Origin: Molossus alvarezi
Taxonomy: Eukaryota; Chordata; Mammalia; Chiroptera; Molossidae
NCBI GenBank assembly: GCA_037176705.1
Contig: CM073886.1
Coordinates: 92,310,501-92,374,500, forward strand
Direction: 5' to 3'
Length of the DNA stretch: 64,000 nucleotides
The position numbers were made by a program, and so were the translations under genes. Shown here one piece after another: positions 9,418-19,079 of this stretch (position 1 is the first letter of the stretch; each line of letters starts with the position of its first letter). The notes below the pieces were generated by a model, which did no database searches, was not told where the DNA came from, and worked only from the letters and a program-made list of their open reading frames with translations.

Positions 9418-11898
9418 AATCTGTGCTTCCATAAAATAATGAACAAAGCACATAAACATTGGTTTTTAAATGAATCATAGATAATAGAAATTGGAAAAAA
9501 AAAAAAAGTCTATGTGGAAAGCAACATTGTTCCTCAATTGTTAATGCAATTGAAAGACAAGACACGTTTTGGAATTTGAAAATATTTTCTCCCAGTCAAC
9601 TAGTATAAAACGATGTGTTGCTAGTGGGATCTAAACATAATTAATGTGGATGTCATACCTGTCTACAAATATGAAAAAGCCATTTAAGTAAGAGGCAACA
9701 ATGATGGAATACATTCCCATCTATGAAACCAGGTGGATTTCAAGTGTTGCTTTCTTGCTGAATATCATGGCATTATTCATCATGCAGGCAACTGCCACCC
9801 ATAATTGTCAAAGTGGATCCTCAAGCATAGGCTGCCGTGGCAGACACGTGGCCAAGAAGGGAGGACATTCAACCCTCTCTCCAACCCACTCTATCCAATG
9901 TAGGGCTGATGTGTTGTTGATATTTTTATTAAATCGCATGAACATGAAAAAGTAAAGCAATTTTGATAGTTTTTTCAATCAACTACTTCAGAGTTGGCAC
10001 TAATCTCTTATCTTCATCCAGTGTAATGGACTGTTTCCTATATTTAGAAATAAATGTGCTCTAACCTGAAGAAAAGTTAATTGTATAATCTCAAGGTAAT
10101 CTTAGAACTGTGATTTCGATAATGTTTCAATATATTTCTGTACCAAGTGGCTCACTCTAGCTGCTCATCAAAGTCCTCTCTTATACTTCCTAACACTTAC
10201 CTTCTTATTGTCCTATATTTTTTCTATAAAACACTGGCTTTAATTTTTCTCTTAGGTTTCCTAAGTTTAAAAAATCTACTTTTTTTTTTTTTTAAGAAAT
10301 AATTTGGGGACAAACAAAGCGTTACACAGATGAAAATAATGTTTTTCTGAGACAAGCCAATGAAAAGAAGAGTCACAGTAGGCAATCTTTTCCTTGGGTA
10401 AGCACATCAGAAGGAAACATCTTTTATCACTGCTAAACCAGCCCCTGGACAGCACCAGGCTCAACACATAACTCAGCTGAAGCTTCCAATGTCTCTTTAT
10501 TCCTTTCTGAGCCATTAGAGCTCCCCCTCTAAGTAATAAAGACCTGTTGCTTTAAAGACACCTCTTTCTCAGCAAGCCTTCAGAAAATGAGTCTTGGCTA
10601 ACTTATGTAAGAACCACAAAGATCAAGTGGGCAGCCTGCCAGAGTCTTCACAATAATTTTTAATACTCTAGGGAACCTTACTTCTTCCAAAATGAAATGG
10701 CCTTCTCCAGCCTCCTTCCACCTCTTAGCTGTATTCATTCATATGTATTTGTTATATTTAAATGTTTTTCAATTTGATTGAATTCTGGAGTGACCAAAGG
10801 ACCAATAAACCTCCACAATCATTCAATGTAAACAGGAAAAAAACTTGGAAGTCAGAGGGAGAAGGAATACTATCTACAGGCTAATGGTTTCAGAATCCAG
10901 TACCGCTCACTGCCTGTCTCCCCTTCCCTCAGCCTTTGGTCTGCGTGCAGTGTGAATGGCAAGTCAAAAAGGAGAGCACACACTTCCTCCTGAACATACC
11001 AGCCTTCCTATCAAAGTTTCGAAATAAGTGAGGAAAGTGTGCGCAGCACACCTTAAATTTATATAATGTTATTAACCAACATTACCTCAATACATTTAAT
11101 TTTTATAAAGAACTGCAAGAAAAAAACTAATACAAAGTAAATACTTTCTTCTAGTCCAAGGGGAGAGCTCAGTGTCAGGCAATATCAAAATATGACATTA
11201 AAACTTCTACTGTCTCCATTTCATGTGAGCTGGAGAACAAAATGAAAGGTGATTTGATGGAATCCAGTAGAAAAGAAGATATTTAAATTTAAATAAAATA
11301 TGTAATACTGGGTGTTATAACAAATACTGGGTGTTATAGATACCAAAAATCTATAGAGATAAGAACAAATTTATCCATCACTTCAACTCTCTAATTCTCT
11401 ATAAATTTCCACTTGTCTGTGATCTGTATTATTAAATGACAGATTACAACCATCATCCTAAATCAGTAGCCAATTCTGTTCATTTTTATACATCAAACTC
11501 TTATATTATTTTATTCCCCTTGCCTTTTGGAAACCTCATCCATTGACCTAAGTACAATCTTTGTTTCAGTGCAAAGACTGACATACCTTAAAAACAGACA
11601 GTAATGCTCAGCTTTTGGTTGCAAATTTGATTTTCTCAACCCACAGTGATCTCCAGTAGTCTTGATAGATAGGCCATGTCAAGGAAGAAAGTCTCCCCTT
11701 TACATATTGAAGCCCCAAATTTGTCTCATCGAGTTTTATAAACATTACTTTTGAAAGAATAGATAATACAACAACAAAAAAAGTACCCACCCAACAGAAA
11801 GAAGAAAAGTTTTGTTTTGGGATTGGAAAAACAGCCATAGGGGAATAAGATTAGGGGAATGATGACACCTGGGAGTTCGGAGGAAGGACATAATATTG
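9418..11898. other. Low-copy DNA, nothing recognised
   Basis: About 2.5 kb without a repeat I can name. A poly-T run lies at 10278-10293. Open frames (10276-10515, 11608-11838 on minus, 9701-9955 on plus) have no recognisable domain. This is one of the longer repeat-poor stretches. Confidence 0.5.
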
Positions 11899-12149
11899 AA
11901 AAAAAAAAAAAAAAAACCTGAGGAACCGTTGTATTTTTCTATCCATCTTCAGTCAGAGTGGGAGGGAGAGAGAGGGAGAGAAAGAAACATCAATGTAAGA
12001 GAGATACATCCATTGGCTGCCTCCTACATGACCCTGACCAGGGCCTGGACTGAACCACAATCAAGGTACATGCCCTTGACTGGAATCGAACCCAAGACTC
12101 TTTGGTCCATGGGCCAATGCTCTAACTGCTGAGCCAAACCGACCAGGGC
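11899..12149 (-). mobile_element. Ves SINE, older subfamily, antisense
   Basis: Reads ccatcttcagtcagagtggg, gaaacatcaatgtaagagag, tggaatcgaacccaagac and ends gagccaaaccgaccagggc (to 12149). It is preceded by an 18-base poly-A run rather than the expected poly-T, and the usual cctcaggtgagg segment is damaged, so its 3' end has been altered. Confidence 0.9.
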
Positions 12150-12699
12150 AAAAGTCTTTTTCTTATAATGACTCCCTTATTTAACAATACCCATAGCAGT
12201 TCTGCATTTCTAACTTTGCATGTAGTGTAGCAGTCTGGGATTATTGTTATCCCTACGCTGAAAAGAGAAGAGGAGAAAATTGGGTAGGAGTAGCCTCCTT
12301 GAGACTAGGAGGGACTTTGAGCTATGAAAGAAAGCTACTTCAAAGTGGTTTCATAAGAAGGACAGTAGGGAAATGAACACACTAATTTCACTCTCCTTCC
12401 TCCTTCCAGTCTACTTCTGGAATCCTCATTGGCAGAACACAACCGGAAATTAGAGGCACTGGAACCATTAATTTGATCCATGCATGTTGGCCTTCAGTGC
12501 AGGGAGCAGGAGACATATTAGATCTGGAATAAATCCAGCACACACAGCTCCCATGATACAATATGGCCTGTCCCCTGCCCCCCAGTCCTCTTAACCCCAC
12601 ATATGTCACCACCTTTTCCCTCACACTCAGTAATGCATAGCTCCTCTGAATTTCTTTTATATCCTTGAGTCTTACATATTTTTACTTTTCTGAGGGCCT
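12150..12699. other. Low-copy DNA
   Basis: No recognised repeat. The minus-strand frames at 12388-12703 overlap one another and show no domain. Confidence 0.5.
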
Positions 12700-13048
12700 G
12701 CACACAGTGGTCTATCTCATGTGCTATCCTTCATTTCCTCTTCTCTTTCACTTGGATAGTTTCAAGTTACCTTTCATGTATCAACTTGAACATCACTTCA
12801 GGACAGAGTCATCACTACACATGGGCCAAATTACAAGTCCTTTAAGTGGGCTTCTTTAACATCCTGTACTCTTCCTATCATATCTCGTATCATATTTTAT
12901 TAAAATGTCTTTCCTGATAGAACATAAACTCTATAATAGCAGAGATCCTGTGTATTGTTCACTGTCGCAACCCAAAGTATAGCCCTATGCCAGGCACTTA
13001 GCTGACTCTCAATATGGATAAGTGAGGGCTTGAATAAATGAATAAATG
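12700..13048 (+). repeat. L2 LINE 3' end
   Basis: The order is typical of the L2 3' UTR: tagaacataaactctataa, 'gcagagatcctgtgtattgttcactg', 'tagccctatgccaggcactta' and a final tgaataaatgaataaatgag. It is an old, diverged, immobile mammalian repeat. Confidence 0.82.
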
Positions 13049-13849
13049 AGGACTAGGTTCTTACTATGAAGCAGATGAAGAAAATATGAGCCAGAATATT
13101 TATGTACTTGTAGAAATTGTGCCTCAGTCTCAAGTAAACCCAGTAACATTTGGTGCTGGTATCCTTTTTGTATAGAAGGATCACAAGGTGTGTGAAGAGC
13201 CCATGCCCCTGAGAATACTGTCTCTTCCTGAGAGACAAATAAAAGGAAGCAAATGATGACCACTGCATCCTTCACAGCCCAGGCCCAGATTTTATTGGAA
13301 CTTCTACTTCAAAGTTTACTTAGTCTACCAGATGGACCTCTCTGGAGACAACTATAAAACCCAGTCATGATACAAAAAGCAATTATCTGAAAATACTAGA
13401 GGATGAGAAGAACAGAGACTGATGGAAAGTATCCACTCTCGGAGTAGGGAAGACGGTTTGCTCCACAAGTACGTTCCCACTCTCATGGCCTGTAACCAGG
13501 GACTAAGTGCAGCACCATGGTACACAGCGGTGAGAAAGGCTCACCCAGAGAAATCAGTCCTCTTTCTGGTCTGGGTACCAGCCAAGTGAAGGCAGACAGT
13601 GTCAAACACCGAGGAAATCCTGGGAGTTCTGACATGATAAAAATCACAAAGGGTTCCCCTAAGTCTTCTATCCCCATCTCCAAATGACCCTGAACATGCT
13701 CCAAGCAGAGTAGACTCAAAGCAGGTGAACTAAAGACAAAAGATCTGAATCAAAACCAGATCTTGTACCCAATGCAACACAGCCTATAGTTCAAATCTAG
13801 ACAAGCTGATTACCTGCTGAAAAAGGAAGTAACACAGAAAAATAACAGA
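13049..13849. other. Unassigned DNA upstream of an L1/HAL1 fragment
   Basis: It directly precedes ORF1-like sequence and could include an old L1 5' UTR, for example around 13330-13850. No motif proves that, and the frames at 13009-13275 and 13483-13719 are not recognisable proteins. Confidence 0.4.
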
Positions 13850-15010
13850 ATCCAGAATCTCTACAACTTAACATTCAGCACATCTTGACTATAATCCAGA
13901 ATTATCCAACAAAAGAAACCAAGAAAATAGAATGTATTGTCAGAGTAGAAGAAAATCAATCAACTTTGACCCAGAGATGAACAAATGCTGGATCTAAAAT
14001 ACAAGAATTTTAAAATAACTCTTTTAATTATCACCAAATAAGGGGGGGGAGACATTTTCTGGTCAATGAAAATATCAGTACAGAAATAGGAAACTATCCA
14101 AGGCAAAGAACACAGTTAAAAGATTGGAGGTAGAAATGAATCTCAAGAACGAATTAGATGATATCAAATGGTCTAATATACATGTAATTGAAGTACCAGA
14201 ACGAGAAGAGAAAAAGAACGGGGCAGAAAAATATTTGGGGGAAAAAAAAAACAGTTAAAAATTTCCCAATTTGATGAGATATAAAATTTTTCAAAGAAGA
14301 TACTAAATAAACATAAGCAGAATGAACACAAAGAATGTGTGATGAGGCTCATCATAGTCAGAATAATAAAGCCAAAGATAAGAAGCAACTTTTGAAAGCA
14401 ATTAAAAAAAAGAAAACATGCCCTGGCCGGTTTGGCTCAGCAGTTAGAGCGTCCGCCTGCGGTCCGGAGAGACCCGGGTTCTGTTCCCGCTAAGGGCACG
14501 TACTTCGGTTGCAGTTTGTCCCCGGCCCTGGTTGGTCGTGCGGGTGGCAGCCACTCGATGTGTCCCTTTCACATTGATGTTTCCCTCTCTCTCTCTTCCT
14601 CTCTCTCCCTCCCACTCTGTCTGTACAAAAGATGAAAAAATGTCCTCGAATGAGGATAAAAAAAAAAAAAAAGAAAACATTACATGCAAGGACCACTGAT
14701 TGAATGAATGGCTGGTTTCTCATCAAAATCCTGAAGAGTGAGAAAATCTCTTTATAGTGCTGGAAATTATATTTTTTTAATATGTCAAACTAGGGTTTTG
14801 GAATATAGTTTTCTTAAATAGGATATTTTTCTTCAAGAATGAATTCAAATTAAAGATATATTCAGATAAAAGGAAACGGAGACAACGCATTGCCAGTATA
14901 ATGGCACAATAAGGAATGCGAAAGGAAATTCTTCAGGAGAGAAGGAAAATGATATTGGGTGGAAATTTGGATCCTCTGAACATAAAAAGCAAGAACTGAA
15001 TTCTGCCAGC
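13850..15010 (+). mobile_element. L1/HAL1-type ORF1 fragment, split by a Ves
   Basis: Word order matches the RNA-binding part of mammalian L1/HAL1 ORF1. Near 14170 the sequence around catgtaattgaagtaccaga encodes VIEVPEREE, like the VIGVPE block of ORF1. Near 14930 it ends with ttcttcaggagagaaggaaa and ggtggaaatttggatcc, which resembles the end of that ORF. Frames are broken throughout. A younger Ves sits at 14420-14671, and nothing like ORF2 follows, which fits a HAL1-type or truncated copy. Confidence 0.7.
14403..14680 (+). mobile_element. Ves SINE, younger subfamily, with target duplication
   Basis: One of the best-preserved copies. It reads gagcgtccgcctgcggtcc, agacccgggttctgttccc, gctaagggcacgtac, cagccactcgatgtgtccc and tgtctgtacaaaagatg. 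The repeat agaaaacat, part of a longer A-rich match, flanks it at 14411-14419 and 14672-14680, so the element is 14420-14671. The tccctttcac and tgaaca-type end mark the younger group. Confidence 0.96.
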
Positions 15011-15019
15011 AACCTGAAC

Positions 15020-15192
15020 AAACAAGGAAATGCATTTCTCCAGCACCACATTCTCCCCCTCCCCCCCGGAAGGGTACAGCCCTGCCTACACCTTGATTTC
15101 TGAGCCCACAGACTGTGAGGTAATAAGTGGGTGTTGTTTTAAGCTGCTAGCTTGTGGTAATGTGTTATGGTAACAATAGAAAACTAATAGAG
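15020..15192 (+). repeat. MLT1-like LTR 3' end
   Basis: The stretch 'actgtgaggtaataagtgggtgttgttttaagctgctagc' then ttgtggtaatgtgttatgg and caatagaaaactaata is the characteristic end of old mammalian MaLR-class LTRs. Only the 3' part is recognisable, and the exact family is uncertain. Confidence 0.72.
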
Positions 15193-15996
15193 GGGCTCTT
15201 GGATAAATAACCTCTCCTATTTTTGAATTAGAAAATTCTGCGGTAAAATCGACACCATTTTTCAAAGGGTCCCTGGCAGAACTGGGCCTGTTTCCTATGA
15301 CAGTAACCAGCCCAATGATGCTACCTGCGATAGGCTTTCCCTCCTATAGGATTGGCTACTTTTGGCAAATTGCTTTTAGAAGGTTTTGGGGTTTTGTTGT
15401 TGTTGTTTTTAAGAAAAAAGATAGGTTTGGGTTCTTCAGCTCAATTCAAGGCATGCTGTCAAAGTTGGGAAGCCTCCTTGGCAGCACTGGAGACTCTGCA
15501 GGTCCAAGGGGGTGATAAGCAGACTGCGGCTTCAATGGTTCAAGTGGCACACCTGCAAGGAGACTGAACCCACCACCTCAGTGGGACTTCTGCCTCAAAA
15601 CCAGTGTCCTAATAAAGAGTGGGACCCTAACACCTGGGAAAGACGCATTTGTGCAAAGCATCCTGAGACATTTGAACTTCCAGGCCAGTGGGAATAGACC
15701 CCTCCTTCTTGACCAAGAACAAGGTTCCCCTGCCTGGACACCTTGTGTGACCTCACCTGAGACATGCCTCAGAGGATGATGCCTTCACCATCTCTGAGGA
15801 ATAGTTGGCTCTAACAGTTCACCTCTCTGGTAGGACTTTTTGAAAACTGCAAGCAACAGCTAACACATTTCAACATTCTAAATTTGTATGAACCTAATAA
15901 CACACACCTTTGAAAAATAGTTTTAATTGTTTCATAAAGAGAAATGTTTAGGGACAAGCAGAAAAAAATATAAAAATGCAGGTACTGGCATAATAA
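15193..15996. other. Low-copy DNA
   Basis: Three overlapping plus-strand frames (15297-15697) have no recognised domain. The stretch 15440-15800 is slightly GC-richer. No repeat family was recognised. Confidence 0.45.
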
Positions 15997-16080
15997 TTTT
16001 AAATCAATTATGTAACATTTAAAATCAATGATGCATAATTTAAAATCAATTATGTATAATTTAAAATCAATTATGTATAA
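15997..16080. repeat. Four tandem copies of a 21 bp unit
   Basis: Units start at 15997, 16018, 16039 and 16060. The last two are identical (tttaaaatcaattatgtataa) and the first two differ by a few bases. It is a small minisatellite that is AT-rich and locally unwound in potential. Confidence 0.93.
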
Positions 16081-16598
16081 CAATTCATTTCTTCATAAAC
16101 ATTAGTGTTTAGTTCTTACAAGGATTTCTTTAGTCAGAAAATTCTATTTGACTTTTGTGAGTATTTCCAATGTGATACCAAGATTTGAATGGTGAACTTG
16201 CGCACACACGAAAAAGCCAGGTAACCAGTTTGGTTTGTTTGCGTTACTAAAGTAGGTGAAGGTGAGGGGGGAGTTTTTTTTTAACTGAGAGAAGATATTA
16301 GTTTAACAGGTAGTATTCCAAATGTTTGTGGTGATTTGGGCTCTAGGTACTATCAATAAAGGCTCAAAATCACTCTTTTGGAGATGAGTACTCCAGTCAC
16401 CTCCAGACATAACAGTACTGTAGTCCTGCCACAGTTATTGCTCAAGCATCAATGAAGAGAATTACAGTCACTCAGAGACCAGGCCCCTGGGTCAACTGAA
16501 AAAATGTACTAGTGAGTATACCTTGATTATTCTCCTATCAACAACAATAACAAGTCAGTGTTATGAATGCTATATGATGACAGGCAAATACATAATGT
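16081..16598. other. Low-copy DNA
   Basis: No repeat or gene recognised before the Ves cluster. Confidence 0.5.
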
Positions 16599-16819
16599 GG
16601 CCATGGCTGGTTTTGCTCGGCGGGTAGAGCATCAGCCCCCACACCAAAGGGTTGCAGGTTCAATTTCCAGTCAAGGACACATGCCTGGGTTGCAGGTTTG
16701 ATCCTCATCCTTGGTCAGGATCACACGGGAGGCGACCAGTTGATGTGTCTCTTGCACATCAATGTTTCTCTCTCTCTCTCCTTCCCTCCCTCCCTCTCTA
16801 TCTAAAAGTCAGTGGGAAA

Positions 16820-17037
16820 ATATCCTTGGTTGCCCTGGCCAGTTTTGCTCAGTGGTTAGAGCGTCGGCCCGCAGACCAGAGAGTCCCGGGTTTGTACCTC
16901 GGTTGCAGTTTGTCTCCACCCCAGTTGTGTGAGTGGCAAACAATCGATGTGTCTCTCCCACATCTATGTTTCTCTCTCTCTCTCTTCCTCCTTCTCTCCC
17001 TCCAGCTCTATCTAAAGATAAATGTCCTTGTGTGAGG

Positions 17038-17128
<91 letters not shown>

Positions 17129-17137
17129 CCTTGGTTG
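16820..17137 (+). mobile_element. Ves SINE nested in another Ves
   Basis: Body 16833-17037: gccctggccagttttgctc, gagcgtcggcccgcagacc, agagtcccgggtttg, gtgtctctcccacatc, ctaaagataaatgtcc, ttgtgtgaggat. Its tail is an AT then AC microsatellite. The target duplication atatccttggttg at 16820-16832 and 17125-17137 is part of the host Ves, so this copy is younger than the host. About 25 bases between gtttg and tacctcgg are missing. Confidence 0.94.
17039..17122. repeat. (AT)n / (AC)n compound microsatellite in a Ves tail
   Basis: About 20 AT units, a short interruption, then about 12 AC units. It lies exactly where the inner SINE's tail should be, so the tail seeded the repeat. AT runs of this length can extrude as cruciforms. 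Confidence 0.95.
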
Positions 17138-17159
17138 AGAACTAAAAATATTTTTAATA

Positions 17160-17365
17160 TAAGTAACATGTCTATTTGTGAGAAATGTAGTACAGTGAAA
17201 TGAAAAAGTGTGGAGCCACAGAGAATTAGGTTTAAATCTTAGTCTTCACTTACAAAGTTCATATATGAACTTTAGTAACTCAGTTTCTTGGAACTCAAGC
17301 TTCTTGGTCTAAAGCATTGACATAAAAATGCATACCTCAAATGGTTAAACTACATAGCACATGTA
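17160..17365 (+). repeat. MIR SINE, old
   Basis: The order 'gtggagccacagagaattaggtttaaatcttag', 'cttcacttacaaagttc', 'aactttagtaactcagtttc' and 'gcatacctcaaatggttaaa' follows the MIR tRNA-like head, core and 3' part. Confidence 0.75.
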
Positions 17366-17450
17366 GAAAGAGCCAACATACATTGGAGAAATATAATAAA
17401 AAACTAAACTTCCTGCCAACTCAGAAAACATTTCATAAAAGTACAATAGA

Positions 17451-17647
17451 AAGTTTTATTACTGCCCGGGTTGGGTGGCTTAGTTGGTTGGAGTGTTGTC
17501 CCATACACCAAAAGGTTGCGGGTTCGATTCCTGGTTGGAGTATGTATGGGAAGCAACTGATAGATATTTCTTTCTCTCGTCAATGTCTCTCTCTCTCTCA
17601 AAAAAAGTATATCCTTGGATGAGGATTAAAAAAAAGTTTTATTACTG
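17451..17647 (+). mobile_element. Ves-like SINE, third head variant, with target duplication
   Basis: The head is cccgggttgggtggcttag then ttggttggagtgttgtccc, atacaccaaaaggttgcggg and ttcgattcctggttgg, with a short CT-rich part and tatccttggatgaggatt. The 14 bp duplication aagttttattactg lies at 17451-17464 and 17634-17647. The 'gttgtcccatacaccaa' segment distinguishes it from both main Ves types here. Confidence 0.9.
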
Positions 17648-18393
17648 AAAAAAAAAAATTAAGCCAGAACATGACGTGCATCAGTCTGCTAAGAGACTGC
17701 AAAGACAGAAAGAAATCTTACCCTTCTGTATAGTCAAGCACAGACAACCCATTACACACCTTCTTAAGAACAGTAACCAGTCCTCAAGTTAGATGACTGG
17801 ACTGCACCACTGTCATGCACAGTTCATCCTAAATGTACCTGGTAATTGGCGTGGCCATCTGTGCTTGTCAATTAGCTTTAGCCAAAGGAAAAATAAACTT
17901 CTCATGTCTTTATGACAGAAGGCAGTTTGGCAACTTGGAGCAATTGACCCACTGACGTCAGGCTCCCACCTCCCACAGAGCCTGGGAGATGAGGTACTGT
18001 CTGTCTTGATGATTACATTTTTTTAAAATGGCTTCTAGGTCCTTGAGAAAGACATTCCTGGGTCTTAAACATGGCAAGGGTTTATTTGGCTTTTAAAAAG
18101 ATTTACACACAATTACAAATTTTTGAAAGTATATGATCTAAGAAAAAGGAGGATGAAGTCTCATATTTTCAACAGGGAAAATTAAGCCTTTTCTTTTCTT
18201 ATTGTATTTAACCTTACATATAGCACAATGCCTGCTACAAAGTAGATATTCAGTAATTGGCCAAGTTTATAAGTGGATACTTATATGAATCTTAAATATA
18301 TTACATATAAAATAAGCATGTTTTTCACTTTCTATCCAAATTAAAACCAGTACATTAAGCCTCCAAATGTTTCTTTTGTCCTATTAAGAAGTA
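17648..18393. other. Low-copy DNA with a weak L2/MIR end
   Basis: At 18190-18262, 'catatagcacaatgcctgctacaaagtagatattcagta' resembles the 3' end of L2 or MIR. The rest is unassigned. Confidence 0.45.
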
Positions 18394-18659
<266 letters not shown>

Positions 18660-19079
18660 CAGGATAGGCTCTCAATATTATAATTCATTCAAGCAATAAA
18701 TTTACTCCAGATTAAAACCTGAGCAAGAACACTAAAGCAGAAATTTTACTACAACAATTTTAAAGACCCAAACATTGAACTATAGAGGTAAAAGAATACT
18801 CAGTGACTCCACTTCAGAAGATTAATAGCCAACAATATATATTTCTTTGCAATTTGCTGTTCTGCTAAGACTATTAGGTAGAACCTATCAGCACTAGATG
18901 ACTGGGAAAGGGGGGGGGGGGGTGGCGGGTATGTTGAGTTTCTGTTCCCTTCCAGTGCTGGGACCAAAATCTTAAGGGTACTCTCTCCTTCTGTTGTCTC
19001 TGCCATAGTACCCAACCCAGACTTTTCGGAGTCACAGACATATCTAATCAAATAGTAGCTCTACGTGGGAGATGCTCAG
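18660..19079. other. Low-copy DNA
   Basis: Contains a G-run (18909-18921). No gene or repeat family recognised. Confidence 0.5.

Larger units (their letters stand above)
16599..17155 (+). mobile_element. Ves SINE (host copy) split by a second Ves
   Basis: The first part (16599-16832) reads ggccatggctggttttgctc, ccccacaccaaagggttgcagg, gtctcttgcacatcaatg and ends at atatccttggttg. The remainder resumes after the inner element as atccttggttgagaactaaaaa (about 17127-17150), which is its own terminal segment. Its middle (ccacaccaaagggttg) marks a separate Ves variant. Confidence 0.9.

Noticed and set aside
14432..14635. Possible tRNA genes, because of A-box and B-box sequences at this and other loci
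   Set aside because: The promoter boxes belong to tRNA-derived SINEs. There is no cloverleaf with a proper acceptor stem, and CT-rich 3' halves follow.
15811..16083. Repeat-protein-like frame with recurring YIIDFKL units
   Set aside because: It is the translation of the 21 bp minisatellite.
16652..17145. Plus-strand frames of 127 and 70 codons and a minus-strand frame of 103 codons
   Set aside because: Produced by the nested Ves pair and its AT/AC tail. Similar SINE-derived frames recur at most Ves copies.
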